64,000 nt of DNA from Micromonospora sp. Llam0 (GCF_003751085.1 NZ_RJJY01000001.1:124001-188000), one strand, 5' to 3'; counted from the first letter of the stretch, positions 33,801 through 42,490 are shown. Program-made: numbers and translations. Notes: generated by a model not told the origin, from the sequence alone.

Positions 33801-34443
33801 GACACCAGGAGATCGGGTGGTCCGGCCCCATCGCCTGGGAGCCAGGGTTGTATGTCCGTTCGTCGGCGGTCACCAGGACGTGTACGGCGCCCCGCGGGTT
33901 GGCGTTGAAGTTGTACCACTCCTCGCTGCGGTTCCAGCGGTCCGGCAGGCTGGTCGTTGACGGGTGCTGCTTGTCGGCGACGACGGCGGTGCCCGGCAGC
34001 ACCCCGGGGGAGTGTTCCGTCATGTGTACGCCGCCGTTGACGGTCTGGTCCCACCACGGATACTCGCCCTCGATGTTCATGTCGGTGGCGTTGTGCACGG
34101 CGGCGATGCCCTTGCCGCTGGCGAGGTACCCCTCGACGGCCTGGCGTTGGGCGGCCGAGGTCCAGATCATGCCGGAGGTCTGGAACATGATGAGGACGTC
34201 GAAGGTCGCCAGGTTGGCCGGGGTGAAGACGTTCGAGTCCTCACTGTGCACCAGTTCGAAGTTGTTGGCCGCCGCCTGCTGCTGGAACATGGCGATCCCG
34301 GCGGGGATCGAGTCGTGTCGGTACCCGACGGTCTTGCTGAACAGCAGGGCGCGGAAGGTCGGGGCCGCCGACGCCGGGTTCACGAGCGCGACCGCCAGTA
34401 TCAGGCCGGCGATCAATCCGATGATGGGTGTGTTGCGACGCAT
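30889..34443 (-). CDS. secreted ThuA / PQQ-type sugar dehydrogenase / PKD / CBM6-like / ricin-lectin protein
   Basis: A 1184-residue exported protein. After the signal peptide (MRRNTPIIGLIAGLILAVAL) comes a ThuA-like domain (about 30-260: FRALLFSKTVGYRHDSIPAG, GIAAVHNATDM). Next is a glucose/sorbosone dehydrogenase-like beta-propeller (about 280-680: VDPMALAVAPDGRVLYVQRG, GYISFGPDDNLYIGTGDD, MGFRNPFRFSIDPANGW). A PKD domain follows (ISYQWTFGDGGSSTAANPSH), then a CBM6-like beta-sandwich (about 950-1060) and a C-terminal ricin lectin (NQKWQAV, LNQQWRF). ATG 34443 with GAGGAG upstream is the start. The layout suggests extracellular oxidation of a polymeric or bound sugar. It converges on the lectin-esterase across a terminator. 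Confidence 0.9.
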   Translation of the reverse strand: MRRNTPIIGLIAGLILAVALVNPASAAPTFRALLFSKTVGYRHDSIPAGIAMFQQQAAANNFELVHSEDSNVFTPANLATFDVLIMFQTSGMIWTSAAQRQAVEGYLASGKGIAAVHNATDMNIEGEYPWWDQTVNGGVHMTEHSPGVLPGTAVVADKQHPSTTSLPDRWNRSEEWYNFNANPRGAVHVLVTADERTYNPGSQAMGPDHPISWCRSVGGGRVWATAMGHAIESYSETLFRDHVLGGVKWAAGNEPGDCGGTVWNNFEKRTLDSNTVDPMALAVAPDGRVLYVQRGGQVKIFKPSTNSTVTAGTLSVYTGGEDGLTGIALDPDFASNGYVYLYHSPASSSTDINRVSRYTLTGDTLNMSSQVTIIDIPAYRDRTFAEPGHTGGYISFGPDDNLYIGTGDDVAPNLDPNWQGYAPLDWRPGRHMLDAARTAGNTNDLRGKLLRIRPSAGGGYSIPAGNLYPQGTASTRPEIYAMGFRNPFRFSIDPANGWVYLADYGPDRNPPTTNRGPEGLVELNVIKSPGNYGWPFCHGDNQPYAPYNPDTGAVGAKFNCDAPVNNSPNNTGLTNLRPVVAPNMWYGYGTSPTFPELGAGGSGPMGGPVYRYDAANPSDTKFPPYYDGVHFFYEWSRSYVKEVHFDSATAVTRTNPFLPGAEFNKPMDLEFGPDGSLYLLEWGSNFGGGNSDSGLYRIDYIQGGRSPIAKATGNPTNGYAPLTVQLSSAGSADPDPGDTISYQWTFGDGGSSTAANPSHVYTSNGNYTAQLTVTDNTGRTAFANVNITVGNSAPVVTITAPANGGMLTFGDQVAYTVDVSDPGGAPVDCDDVLVNPALGHDDHEHDTTDYPGCSGTIPTELLGGHPDGANLFYALNARYTDDGGDGGAAPLTGYAKVILQPKNKQAEYYSSQSGTRVIDQAGAESGKRIGDISNNDWVAFTPMSLSGITDVRYRLSSPSGGGSIELRAGSPTGTLLATTPVPGTGGWDNYQSTSPVNVTALAGTHTLYMVFKGSSNNWFDLDSFTFDGAGVGQPDDPPGDGVAGRTWTIAAQHSNKLMDVNGVSTADGAQIHQWAATGGDNQKWQAVDAGDGAVYLKAVHSGKCAEVIGGSTSAGAFLQQATCTNSSQQRFTATPTGTTGVYTVRSVPSGLCVDVNGAATADGARLIQWNCHQGLNQQWRFSPA

Positions 34444-34792
34444 GCCGTCTCCTCGTTGGGGGCGGGCAACAGTGGGGTGCGACCGGGGGCCGGCCACCTC
34501 CCACCACACGTCGGACGGTTCCTGAAGGTGCGAAGGCGCGAGGGTCCGGTCGGCGGCGTCGTGCCGCCCGTCACTCCGGCACCTGGTACGCCGAACCTAA
34601 CGCAGCGTGAGGAGCGGGTGGGGTCTGCCCTGTGGTCTGCCAGCGGTCAGTTGGTGCTGGTCGGTTAGTTGATCATCGATGTTAACGACAACACACGCTG
34701 ATGCCCTTCAGCGCGCTGGTGGCCCGGCAGCCCTCTTGGGCAGCGACGTCACGGCCGAGCGGACGGCCGGAAGCTGCTGCGAGCTCGGGGGA

Positions 34793-34821
34793 TTGCGAAC
34801 TCATTCCCAAGCACCTATCTT
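34793..34821 (+). promoter_or_regulatory. promoter-like sequence, TTGCGA-N17-TATCTT
   Basis: A well-spaced -35/-10 pair facing the ABC operon, 160 bp upstream of its first codon, in a local AT-rich stretch. Pattern evidence only. Confidence 0.45.
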
Positions 34822-34845
34822 CATACGTGTGATGTTTCGGGTGTG

Positions 34846-34860
34846 TCAAGGAAAACTTGA
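34846..34860. promoter_or_regulatory. operator-like inverted repeat TCAAG-N5-CTTGA
   Basis: TCAAGGAAAACTTGA lies 25 bp downstream of the putative -10 element. The position and symmetry suit a repressor site for the sugar operon. The repressor is not in the immediate neighbourhood. Confidence 0.35.
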
Positions 34861-34980
34861 GCACGACAACACCGAGTCCTGCTCCGAGTGTTGAAGGCGG
34901 CGTCACTGTATTGACGGAAGGTGATCAACGCCAGCCGAGGCGACGCCCGCGAAAAGTACTATCCGTAAGGATCTTCGACG

Positions 34981-36480
34981 ATGGTGGATCGACGCCCAGC
35001 GTCGCTGCTCGCTCTGCGGGGCATCAGTAAGTCCTTCCTCGGGACGCGGGTCCTCGACGGTGTCGACCTCGATGTCGCGCCGGGCGAAGTCCACGCAGTC
35101 GTGGGCGAGAACGGTGCCGGGAAGTCCACCCTCATGAAGATCGTTTCGGGCGGGTACGCCCCCGACGAGGGTTTCATCGAGTTCGCTGGACGACGGTGCG
35201 TGTTCGCCGGTCCCCGCGACGCCCAGCGGGTCGGGATCGGCATCATCCACCAGGAGTTCAACCTGTTGCCGGAGCGCACCGTCGCGGAGAACGTGTTCCT
35301 GGGCCGCGAGCCGCTTCGTCGCGGTCTGGTCGACCGTCGACAGATGCGCGGCCGGACCGAGCAACTGCTGGCCACGGTCGGCGAGCGGGCGCTGCCGGTC
35401 GATGCCCCGGTGGGGCGCCTCGGCGTGGCGCAGCAGCAGGTCGTCGAGATCGTCAAGGCGCTGGCCCTCGACGCCCGGCTGCTCATCATGGACGAACCCA
35501 CCGCGGCCCTGGCCGACCATGAGGTGGAGTTGCTCTACCGACTGGTGCGTCGGCTGCAGGACCAGGGGATCGGTCTGCTCTACGTCTCGCACCGGCTCAC
35601 CGAGGTCTTCGACCTGTCCAGCCGGATCACGGTTGTCAAGGACGGCCGCCGGGTGGACACGCTGCGTACCACCGACACCACGGCCGGGGAACTGGTGCGG
35701 CTCATGGTCGGTCGGGAGATGTCCACTCTCTACCCCGACCGGGCCGGGACCGGCGGCGGTCCCGTGCGGCTCGCCGTCCGGGGTGCGGGGAACCGGAAAC
35801 TGCGCGACATCGATCTGCAACTGCGCGCCGGGGAGGTGCTCGGCGTCGGTGGACTCCAGGGCTCGGGGCGCTCGGCGCTGGCCCGGGCGCTGTTCGGGGC
35901 GGTTCCGTTTACCACCGGGGAGATCACGATCGACGGCGCACCGGTGCGGTTGCGCTCCCCACGCTCGGCGACGCGGGCCGGCATCGCCTACGTCACCGAG
36001 GACCGCAAGGGCGAGGGCATCGTCGCCCGACAGTCGGTGCTCGACAACGCGCTGCTCGCGGTCCGGGCCGTGGCCGCTAGCCGACCGGGCCGTACCGCCC
36101 GGGTCCGTGCGCTGCTTGCCGCCGTCGACGTCCGGGCCGCCACCGAGGACCAGGAAATCCGCTTCCTGTCCGGCGGCAACCAGCAGAAGGTCGTCCTGGC
36201 GAGATGGCTCGCGGCGGACCCGGTGGTCCTGCTCTTCGACGAACCGACCCGCGGCATCGACGTCGGTGCCAGATCGGCGATCCACCATCTCGTCCGCCGG
36301 CTCGCCCGGGACGGCGCCGCCGTGCTGATGATCTCATCCGATCTGCCCGAGCTGATCGGCATGAGCGACCGGATGATCGTCATGCGCGACGGTCGGATCG
36401 CGGGTGAGCTGCCCGCCGGCGCGACCGAGCCCGACGTCCTCGCCCTCGCGGTCGGGACCGGGCCGGAGACGCCCGCGTGA
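34981..36480 (+). CDS. sugar ABC importer, double ATP-binding subunit (RbsA/MglA type)
   Basis: A 499-residue protein with two ATPase modules. Module 1 has VVGENGAGKSTLMKIVSGGY (Walker A), GRLGVAQQQVVEIVKALA (signature region) and LLIMDEPTAALADHE (Walker B). Module 2 has a degenerate Walker A (GLQGSGRSALARALFG, Arg in place of Lys), an intact LSGGNQQKVVLARW signature and LLFDEPTRGIDVG. That asymmetry is normal for RbsA/MglA-type proteins. It powers import of a monosaccharide across the membrane with the two permeases and the lipoprotein that follow. TAAGGA nine bases before ATG 34981 is the ribosome site. Its stop overlaps the next GTG. Confidence 0.95.
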   Translation: MVDRRPASLLALRGISKSFLGTRVLDGVDLDVAPGEVHAVVGENGAGKSTLMKIVSGGYAPDEGFIEFAGRRCVFAGPRDAQRVGIGIIHQEFNLLPERTVAENVFLGREPLRRGLVDRRQMRGRTEQLLATVGERALPVDAPVGRLGVAQQQVVEIVKALALDARLLIMDEPTAALADHEVELLYRLVRRLQDQGIGLLYVSHRLTEVFDLSSRITVVKDGRRVDTLRTTDTTAGELVRLMVGREMSTLYPDRAGTGGGPVRLAVRGAGNRKLRDIDLQLRAGEVLGVGGLQGSGRSALARALFGAVPFTTGEITIDGAPVRLRSPRSATRAGIAYVTEDRKGEGIVARQSVLDNALLAVRAVAASRPGRTARVRALLAAVDVRAATEDQEIRFLSGGNQQKVVLARWLAADPVVLLFDEPTRGIDVGARSAIHHLVRRLARDGAAVLMISSDLPELIGMSDRMIVMRDGRIAGELPAGATEPDVLALAVGTGPETPA

Positions 36481-37451
36481 CCGCCCCCGCACTGCGGTCC
36501 GCTCGCCGGTCCGTACCGGGCGTCTTCGTGGCACTGGCCCTCACCCTGGCCGCCGGCTGGCTGGTCGTCACGATCGACGGAGGCCAGCTGTTCAACCAGT
36601 CGACGACGGTGAGCCTGCTCCATGTCGCCGCCGGGCTGGGGCTGGTCGCGGTCGGCCAGACCCTGGTCGTGCTCGGCGGCTCGCTCGACCTTTCCGTGGC
36701 GTACGTGGTGAGCCTCAGCACCCTGGTCGCGGCCGAGACGATGAACGGCCGGGACGGCGGGCTGCTGCCCGGCATCGGCCTGGCGCTCGCCGTCAGCGCC
36801 GCCATCGGGCTGTGCAACGGACTGCTCGTCACCAGGCTGCGGATCAACGCGTTCATCGCTACCCTGGGCGTCGGTTTGCTGCTCAAGGGCTACCTCGACA
36901 ACGGCTACGACGGCCCGGCCGGCAGCACCTCGCCGGCGCTCGTGCAGACCCTCGGCTATCAGCGCGTCGGTCCCGTTCCGCTGTCCTTCCTGCTGCTGAT
37001 CGCGGTCACCGGGGCGTGCTGGTTCGTCCTTTCCCGGACCCGGTTCGGCCACCACCTGGTCGCGGTCGGCGGCGACCCGCAGGTCGCCAGACTCTCCGGC
37101 GTCCGCAACGACCGGGTCCTGGTCACCGCCCATGTGATCTGCTCGCTCTGCGCCGGGCTCGCCGGGATCTATCTGGCCAGCAGACTGGGCTCGGGCGCGC
37201 CCCGGGTGGGCACCGAGGGCCTCTACGACCTGGAGTCGATCGCCGCTGTCGTCATCGGCGGCACCGCCCTCGCCGGCGGGCGCGGTGGAGTCATCGGCAC
37301 CGTCGGCGGCGTACTGCTGCTCGCCAGCATCGACGCCATCTTCAACCAGCTTGAGGTCGACGCCTTCTTCAAACAGGTGATCCGGGGCGCCGTCATCATC
37401 GTCGCCGTGGCCGTCTACGCCCGTCGGACGCTGCGAAAGGCGGCCTGGTGA
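36477..37451 (+). CDS. sugar ABC importer permease 1
   Basis: A 324-residue integral membrane protein of the BPD_transp_2 (RbsC) family with about eight to ten hydrophobic segments. The conserved GGSLDLSVAYVVSLSTLVAA and LRINAFIATLGVGLLLKG regions are present, and IAAVVIGGTALAGGRGGVIG is the cytoplasmic loop that contacts the ATPase. GTG 36477 overlaps the ATPase stop as GTGA. It forms the channel together with the next permease. Confidence 0.92.
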   Translation: MTAPALRSARRSVPGVFVALALTLAAGWLVVTIDGGQLFNQSTTVSLLHVAAGLGLVAVGQTLVVLGGSLDLSVAYVVSLSTLVAAETMNGRDGGLLPGIGLALAVSAAIGLCNGLLVTRLRINAFIATLGVGLLLKGYLDNGYDGPAGSTSPALVQTLGYQRVGPVPLSFLLLIAVTGACWFVLSRTRFGHHLVAVGGDPQVARLSGVRNDRVLVTAHVICSLCAGLAGIYLASRLGSGAPRVGTEGLYDLESIAAVVIGGTALAGGRGGVIGTVGGVLLLASIDAIFNQLEVDAFFKQVIRGAVIIVAVAVYARRTLRKAAW

Positions 37452-38431
37452 TCATGCAGATCGTCCAGCGTCGCCCCGTGTCGCCGCGGTGGGCAGCTGC
37501 CGGCGGTGTGCTGCCCATCCTCGCGATACTCGTGGTGCTGCTGATCCTCGTCGCCGTCCGGCAGCCCGACTTCCTGGCTCCGGCGTCGCTGATGTCGTTC
37601 CTCGGCCGGTCGGCGCCGATCATCCTGCTCGCCGCCGGGCAGTACTTCGTGATCGTCTCCGGAGAATTCGACCTGTCGGTCGGCGCCCTGGTCACCGCGC
37701 AGGTCGTGGTCGCCGCCCGGATCATCGACAGCGATCCCGCCCGGACCTGGCCGGCGGTGCTGGTGCTGCTCGGCGGTGGTGCGCTCGTCGGGCTGGTCAA
37801 CGGCCTGATCACGACGCGCCTGCGGGTGCCTTCGTTCATCACCACACTCGGCATGTTCCTGATTTTGGTGGGCGCTGTCTACCTGTGGTCCGACGGCGCA
37901 CCCAAGGGCGGGTTCTCCGAAGAGTTCCGCCAGTTCGGCCGGCGTGCGGTCGAGGACGTGCCGGCACTGGGCCGGGTCCCGTACTCCCTGATGATCCTGC
38001 TGGTCCTCGCGGCGCTGGCCGTGCTGCTGACCCGCTCCGACTTCGGCCGGATCCTGATCGCCGTCGGGGACAACCCACGCACCGCGCACCTCAGCGGGGT
38101 GCGGGTCCGGCGGGTGCGCACCATCGCCTTCATCCTCAGCGGCCTCGCGGCAGCCGTCGCCGCCATCCTGATCGGTGGCTACAGCGGCGTCTCCTTCCAG
38201 GCCGGCGCCGGCCTGGAGTTCGGGTCCATCACCGCGGTCGTCCTCGGCGGGGTCGCGCTGGGCGGCGGCCGTGGGTCGGTCGTCGGCGCGATGCTCGGCG
38301 CGGTGACCCTCGAACTGCTGTTCGCCCTCATGAACTTCTACGGCGTCTCCGGCGCACTCAGACCGACCGTCCAGGGCGCCATCATCCTGTTCGCCGTGGC
38401 GGTCGCTACCCGACGTTCCTCGTCGAGATAG
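37448..38431 (+). CDS. sugar ABC importer permease 2
   Basis: A 327-residue RbsC-type permease, similar in layout to its neighbour: GQYFVIVSGEFDLSVGALVT, LRVPSFITTLGMFLILVGAV, ITAVVLGGVALGGGRGSVVG. GTG 37448 overlaps the previous stop as GTGA; an ATG two codons later is also possible. A heterodimeric channel is likely because the two permeases are distinct. The substrate-binding gene follows after ten bases. Confidence 0.92.
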   Translation: MIMQIVQRRPVSPRWAAAGGVLPILAILVVLLILVAVRQPDFLAPASLMSFLGRSAPIILLAAGQYFVIVSGEFDLSVGALVTAQVVVAARIIDSDPARTWPAVLVLLGGGALVGLVNGLITTRLRVPSFITTLGMFLILVGAVYLWSDGAPKGGFSEEFRQFGRRAVEDVPALGRVPYSLMILLVLAALAVLLTRSDFGRILIAVGDNPRTAHLSGVRVRRVRTIAFILSGLAAAVAAILIGGYSGVSFQAGAGLEFGSITAVVLGGVALGGGRGSVVGAMLGAVTLELLFALMNFYGVSGALRPTVQGAIILFAVAVATRRSSSR

Positions 38432-38440
38432 GGGATCCTG

Positions 38441-39622
38441 GTGCAACGTCGCCTGACCGCGCTGTCCGCGGTGGCTCTGCTCGCCCTCGCCGGCTGCGCA
38501 ACGGACCAGCCGACCGTAGCCAGTACCGGCGGGTCGTCGGCGCCGGCAACAGGCACCGGCGACCAGTCGAAGTTCTTCGTGCAGGCCGACTACGACAACG
38601 AGCTGGCGCTCCTCGACGCCACTCCGACCGGCCCAGCGGACAAGCCGTGGGAGCAGGTGCTCGACCCGACGATGGTGGACACCGCGAAGTACGCCAAGGC
38701 CGGCCCGTACAAGATCTGCTTCTCCAACGCCGCGCTGAACAACCCGTGGCGGCAGGTCGGGTTCAAGACCATGCAGGCCGAGGTGGAGGCACAGGCGGAC
38801 CTGATCGAAGAGTTCGTCCACATCGACGCCGAAGGAAAGGACCAGAAGCAGATCGCCGACATCAACGACCTGCTCGGCAAGGACTGCGACGCGCTCATCG
38901 TCTCGCCGAACACCACCGCCACGCTCACCCCGGCGGTCGAGGCGGCCTGCCGTACCGGTCTGCCGGTCGTCGTCTTCGACCGGGGAGTGGACACGGACTG
39001 TCCCGTCACGTTCATCAACCCCATCGGCGGGTACGGCTTCGGCCACGTCGGCGCCGAGTTCGTCAGCCAGCAAATGGACCCGGGCGGCAAGCTGCTCGCC
39101 CTGCGCATCCTGCCCGGCGTCGACGTGCTGGAGACCCGCTGGTCCGCCGCGAAGGTCGTCTTCGACCAGGCGCAGGTCGACGTCGTAGGAGTCGAGTTCA
39201 CCGACGGCGACCCGGCGAAGACCAAGAAGATCGTCGACGACTACATCCAGCGGTACGGCACGATCGACGGTGTCTGGATGGACGCCGGTGCGGTCGCCGT
39301 CGCCGCGGTCGAGGCGTTCCAGGACGCCGGCCAGCCGGTGCCACCCATCAACGGCGAGGACCAGCTCGACTTCCTGCGGATGTGGAAGGACAACGGCCTC
39401 ACCGCGATCGCACCCACCTACCCGACCTACCAGTGGCGTACCCCGGTGATCGCCGCCCTGCGCATCCTCGACGGCCAGCAGGTGTCCAACCCGTGGAAGC
39501 TGCCGCAGCCGACGATCACCGAGGACAATCTGGACAGCTACCTCGACCCGGACATGCCACCGCTGCACTACGCGATGTGCGGCTGCACCGGCCTGCCGGG
39601 CTACCCCCAGCGGTGGAAGTAG
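38441..39622 (+). CDS. sugar ABC importer substrate-binding lipoprotein
   Basis: A 393-residue lipoprotein. The signal sequence ends ALLALAGC, giving a lipid-anchored Cys at about residue 19, followed by a Ser/Gly/Thr-rich linker. The body is a periplasmic-binding-protein type 1 fold of the RbsB type: KICFSNAALNNPWRQVGFKT, DALIVSPNTTATLTPAVEAA, LPVVVFDRGVDTDCPVTFIN. It captures the sugar outside the cell and delivers it to the permeases. GGGGATCCTG precedes GTG 38441. The family is confident; the exact sugar is not known. Confidence 0.92.
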   Translation: MQRRLTALSAVALLALAGCATDQPTVASTGGSSAPATGTGDQSKFFVQADYDNELALLDATPTGPADKPWEQVLDPTMVDTAKYAKAGPYKICFSNAALNNPWRQVGFKTMQAEVEAQADLIEEFVHIDAEGKDQKQIADINDLLGKDCDALIVSPNTTATLTPAVEAACRTGLPVVVFDRGVDTDCPVTFINPIGGYGFGHVGAEFVSQQMDPGGKLLALRILPGVDVLETRWSAAKVVFDQAQVDVVGVEFTDGDPAKTKKIVDDYIQRYGTIDGVWMDAGAVAVAAVEAFQDAGQPVPPINGEDQLDFLRMWKDNGLTAIAPTYPTYQWRTPVIAALRILDGQQVSNPWKLPQPTITEDNLDSYLDPDMPPLHYAMCGCTGLPGYPQRWK

Positions 39623-39629
39623 GCGCCCG

Positions 39630-40526
39630 GTGTATCAGATCGGGGTGAACCCCTGGGTGTGGACCTCGCCGGTGGACGACGCGGCCCTGGCCGAGTTGCT
39701 GCCCCGGATCGCCGGGTTCGGCTTCGACGCGGTCGAACTGCCGATCGAGCAGCCCGGCGACTGGGACCCGCACCGTACCCGGGACCTGCTCGCCAGACAC
39801 GGGCTGACCGCGGCGGGCGTGTGCGCGGTCACCCCACCCGGCAGGGAACTCGTCGACGCCCCACCGGCCGTGGTCGAGGCGACAGTGGCCTACCTGAAGG
39901 GCTGCGTCGACAGCGCGGTGGCCGTCGGCGCGCCGACCGTCGGCGGGCCGGTCTACGCCTCGGTGGGTCGGACCTGGCGGATGACCCCGGCCGACCGCGC
40001 CGCCTGCTACGCCGACTTCCGCCGGTCGCTGGCGCCGGTCGCCGACCATGCCGCCGCACACGGCGTGACGATCGGCGTGGAAGCGCTGAACCGGTACGAG
40101 ACGAGCGTGGTCAACACGATCGATCAGGCGGTGGAGCTGATCGACGGCCTACCGCCGAACGTCGGGCTGATGATCGACACGTACCACATGAACATCGAGG
40201 AGGCCGATCCGTACGCGGCGGTCACCGCCGCAGGGCCGTACATCAAGCACGTACAGGTCAGTGGCACCGACCGGGGGGCTCCCGGCGCGGACCACCTGGA
40301 CTGGCCCCGGTTCCTCGCCGCCCTGGCCGCGACCGGCTACCGGGGCGCGATCTGCATCGAGTCGTTCACCCCGGAGAACGAGACGATCGCGACCGCCGCG
40401 TCGATCTGGCGGCCCCTCGCCCCGTCGCCCGACCGGCTCGCGCTCGACGGTCTGGTCTACCTGCGGCAGGCCCTGCGGTCCGTACCCGGACCACCACCTC
40501 GTCGGCCGGCCCGGCGCGGGCGGTGA
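39630..40526 (+). CDS. TIM-barrel sugar epimerase/isomerase (D-tagatose 3-epimerase-like)
   Basis: A 298-residue protein of the AP-endonuclease-2/xylose-isomerase-like fold. The four metal ligands expected for ketose 3-epimerases are visible in order: GVEALNRYETSVVN (Glu), LMIDTYHMNIEEADP (Asp, His), IKHVQVSGTDRG (His) and GAICIESFTPEN (Glu). It starts with GTG 39630, eight bases after the binding-protein stop, so it is the last gene of the import operon and probably converts the imported sugar. The C-terminus is extended and Arg/Pro-rich. Confidence 0.88.
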   Translation: MYQIGVNPWVWTSPVDDAALAELLPRIAGFGFDAVELPIEQPGDWDPHRTRDLLARHGLTAAGVCAVTPPGRELVDAPPAVVEATVAYLKGCVDSAVAVGAPTVGGPVYASVGRTWRMTPADRAACYADFRRSLAPVADHAAAHGVTIGVEALNRYETSVVNTIDQAVELIDGLPPNVGLMIDTYHMNIEEADPYAAVTAAGPYIKHVQVSGTDRGAPGADHLDWPRFLAALAATGYRGAICIESFTPENETIATAASIWRPLAPSPDRLALDGLVYLRQALRSVPGPPPRRPARRGR

Positions 40527-40738
40527 TCACCGGTACGTTCGTGACGGTGCTGGCCAGCTGATCACTAGGGATTCACCTCGATCATCTCTGCCTCTGTTCG
40601 CCCGCACGTATCATGCGAATGATCCACCATGAGCACTCTGTGCCCTTGTATCGGGCTCGGACGGTGCCTCTATCCGGTGCCGGCCGACATCTGGTGCTGG
40701 CTGAAAGGTGTGGAATCGGTGCCGAACAAGGTGAATCG

Positions 40739-42490
40739 ATGAGTATCCCGATGAGGAGTCAGTTCCGGATTCTCATGGGGGCGGTCATGGGTCTGGTCAC
40801 GATGGTTGCCCTCACCGCCTCGGTGGCACCCAGCCCGGCCGACGCCGGTGAGCCGCTGCCCGGCACCAGGGTGTCCGACGCGGATCTTCGCCTGCTGACC
40901 GAGGCCGCCAAGTCGTGTCCCACCTTGACCCCGGCGCGGCTCGCCGGTCAGGTGATGGTCGCGTCCCGGTTCTCGGGGATGCCGGTCGAGGCGGTGCGGT
41001 CGGTCGGTGGTCAGGGCGTCGCCGGTCTGGTGCCCACCGTGTGGGAGAAGTGGGCCCCCTGGGAGGAGGCGCGGCCGGCTGACCGGGAAGCCAGCGTCAC
41101 CGCCCTCGCCCACCACATGTGCCAGCTGGTCGGCCAGCTCCGGGTGCTGCAGATCGACGGCGACCGGTGGCAGCTGGCGTTGGCGGCGCACTGGGTCGGC
41201 ATGGAGCCGGTCGTCGACGCTGGTGACGTCCCGGCCGGCGCCCAGGAGTACATCGACACCGTGGAGCGGTACGCCATCTGGTACGCGTTGCAGCCGGAGT
41301 TCGGTGGCAGTGGTGACGCGGCGCCCGAGACATTCGTACCCGCCGTCGTGTGGTCCGCCACCGGTGCCGCGCCGTCGCCGGTGCCGGACGCCTATCTCGA
41401 GCTGATCCAGGCTGCTGGCGCGGTCTGCCCGCAGCTGCCCCCGGCTCGGGTCGCCGCGCAGCTCATGGCGACCTCCGCGTTCGACCCGCAGCGGCTCGGC
41501 CCGTTGGGTGAGCAGGGCATCGCGCAGTTCCTCCCCCAGATGTGGGTGACCTACGCACCGCCGTCGGCGACGGCGTCGCCGTGGACCCCGGCCTCGGCGG
41601 TTCCGGCTCTCGGCCAGGCCATGTGCGCGCTCCTGGAGGCCATACCCGGAACCGGACCAGACGACTACCCGCTGGCTCTGGCAGCGTTCCTGCACGGCGA
41701 CCCGACGGTACGCACACTGGCCGAGGTGCCGGGCGGTGACGGGATCCTGGCCCTCGCCGAGCAGGTGAGCCGCTTCGAGAGCGAGTACGCCAAGGACCCG
41801 AGGTTGGCCCCGCCGGCCGGTGCCTCCCCGTCGGCGAGCCCGGCCGCGACGCTCAAGCCCAAGCCCGGGGCGACCACTGGCGCCCCGACCGCACCGCCGG
41901 CACCGACCACGCAGCCTGCGCCGACGGTGCAGACGCCGAAACCGAGCGCCCCGGCGCCGAGCGCCTCCGACCAGCCACCGGTCAAGGCCAAGGACGCCGA
42001 CGGGACCAACCGTCCGTACGGCCCGTTCTTCGTCTACAACCTGGCCACCGAGATGTGCCTGGACATCCCGGGGATCGGCCCCGGGCCACGCGACGGACCG
42101 GTCCTGCAGAACCTCTGCTACGTGCACAGTCAGGACAACCAGGAGTACGCCTTCGTCCCGCGTCGGGCCGACTCCGCCGGCAACCAGCTGTACTGGGTTC
42201 GTAGCATCACCTCCCAGTACTGCCTGGACCTGCCCGGCCTCGGCTCGGTCCCGGCGGGAACCAGGGTGTACGAGACCGGCTGCTTCGACGACGAGAACCA
42301 GTACTGGCGGCTGCAGCCGACGGTGAGGTCCGGCGACACCCAGTTCTACCGGCTGATCAACACCGCCTCGAACCTCTGCCTCGACGTGCGCGGCACCGGG
42401 ACCGGTGGATTGGACGAACACATAGAAGTGACTGTCTGCAGAGGCAACGACGATCACGACTGGGCACTGATTCGGCGGGTGAACTGGTGA
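40739..42490 (+). CDS. secreted protein with two inactive transglycosylase-like repeats and a ricin-lectin domain
   Basis: A 583-residue exported protein. After the signal peptide (FRILMGAVMGLVTMVALTAS) come two SLT-like repeats: ARLAGQVMVASRFSGMPVEA then QGVAGLVPTVWEKWA, and ARVAAQLMATSAFDPQRLGP then QGIAQFLPQMWVTYA. In active lytic transglycosylases the position before the Ser of xESxF is the catalytic Glu; here it is Ala in the first and Thr in the second. A Pro/Ala/Thr linker (about 400-460) leads to a C-terminal ricin B lectin (QYCLDLPGLGSVPAGTRVYE). AACAAGGTG before ATG 40739 selects that start. A wall-binding, non-enzymatic role is likely. Confidence 0.78.
   Translation: MSIPMRSQFRILMGAVMGLVTMVALTASVAPSPADAGEPLPGTRVSDADLRLLTEAAKSCPTLTPARLAGQVMVASRFSGMPVEAVRSVGGQGVAGLVPTVWEKWAPWEEARPADREASVTALAHHMCQLVGQLRVLQIDGDRWQLALAAHWVGMEPVVDAGDVPAGAQEYIDTVERYAIWYALQPEFGGSGDAAPETFVPAVVWSATGAAPSPVPDAYLELIQAAGAVCPQLPPARVAAQLMATSAFDPQRLGPLGEQGIAQFLPQMWVTYAPPSATASPWTPASAVPALGQAMCALLEAIPGTGPDDYPLALAAFLHGDPTVRTLAEVPGGDGILALAEQVSRFESEYAKDPRLAPPAGASPSASPAATLKPKPGATTGAPTAPPAPTTQPAPTVQTPKPSAPAPSASDQPPVKAKDADGTNRPYGPFFVYNLATEMCLDIPGIGPGPRDGPVLQNLCYVHSQDNQEYAFVPRRADSAGNQLYWVRSITSQYCLDLPGLGSVPAGTRVYETGCFDDENQYWRLQPTVRSGDTQFYRLINTASNLCLDVRGTGTGGLDEHIEVTVCRGNDDHDWALIRRVNW

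Larger units (their letters stand above)
34444..34980. other. divergent regulatory region between sugar dehydrogenase and ABC importer
   Basis: About 540 bp, richer in A and T than its surroundings. It contains a promoter-like pair (34793-34821), a small inverted repeat (34846-34860) and the palindrome CATCGATG near 34672. No ORF here is credible. Confidence 0.5.

Noticed and set aside
37489..39648. 719-codon plus-strand ORF across permease 2 and the binding protein
   Set aside because: Overlaps two well-supported genes in another frame and is Arg/Pro-rich.
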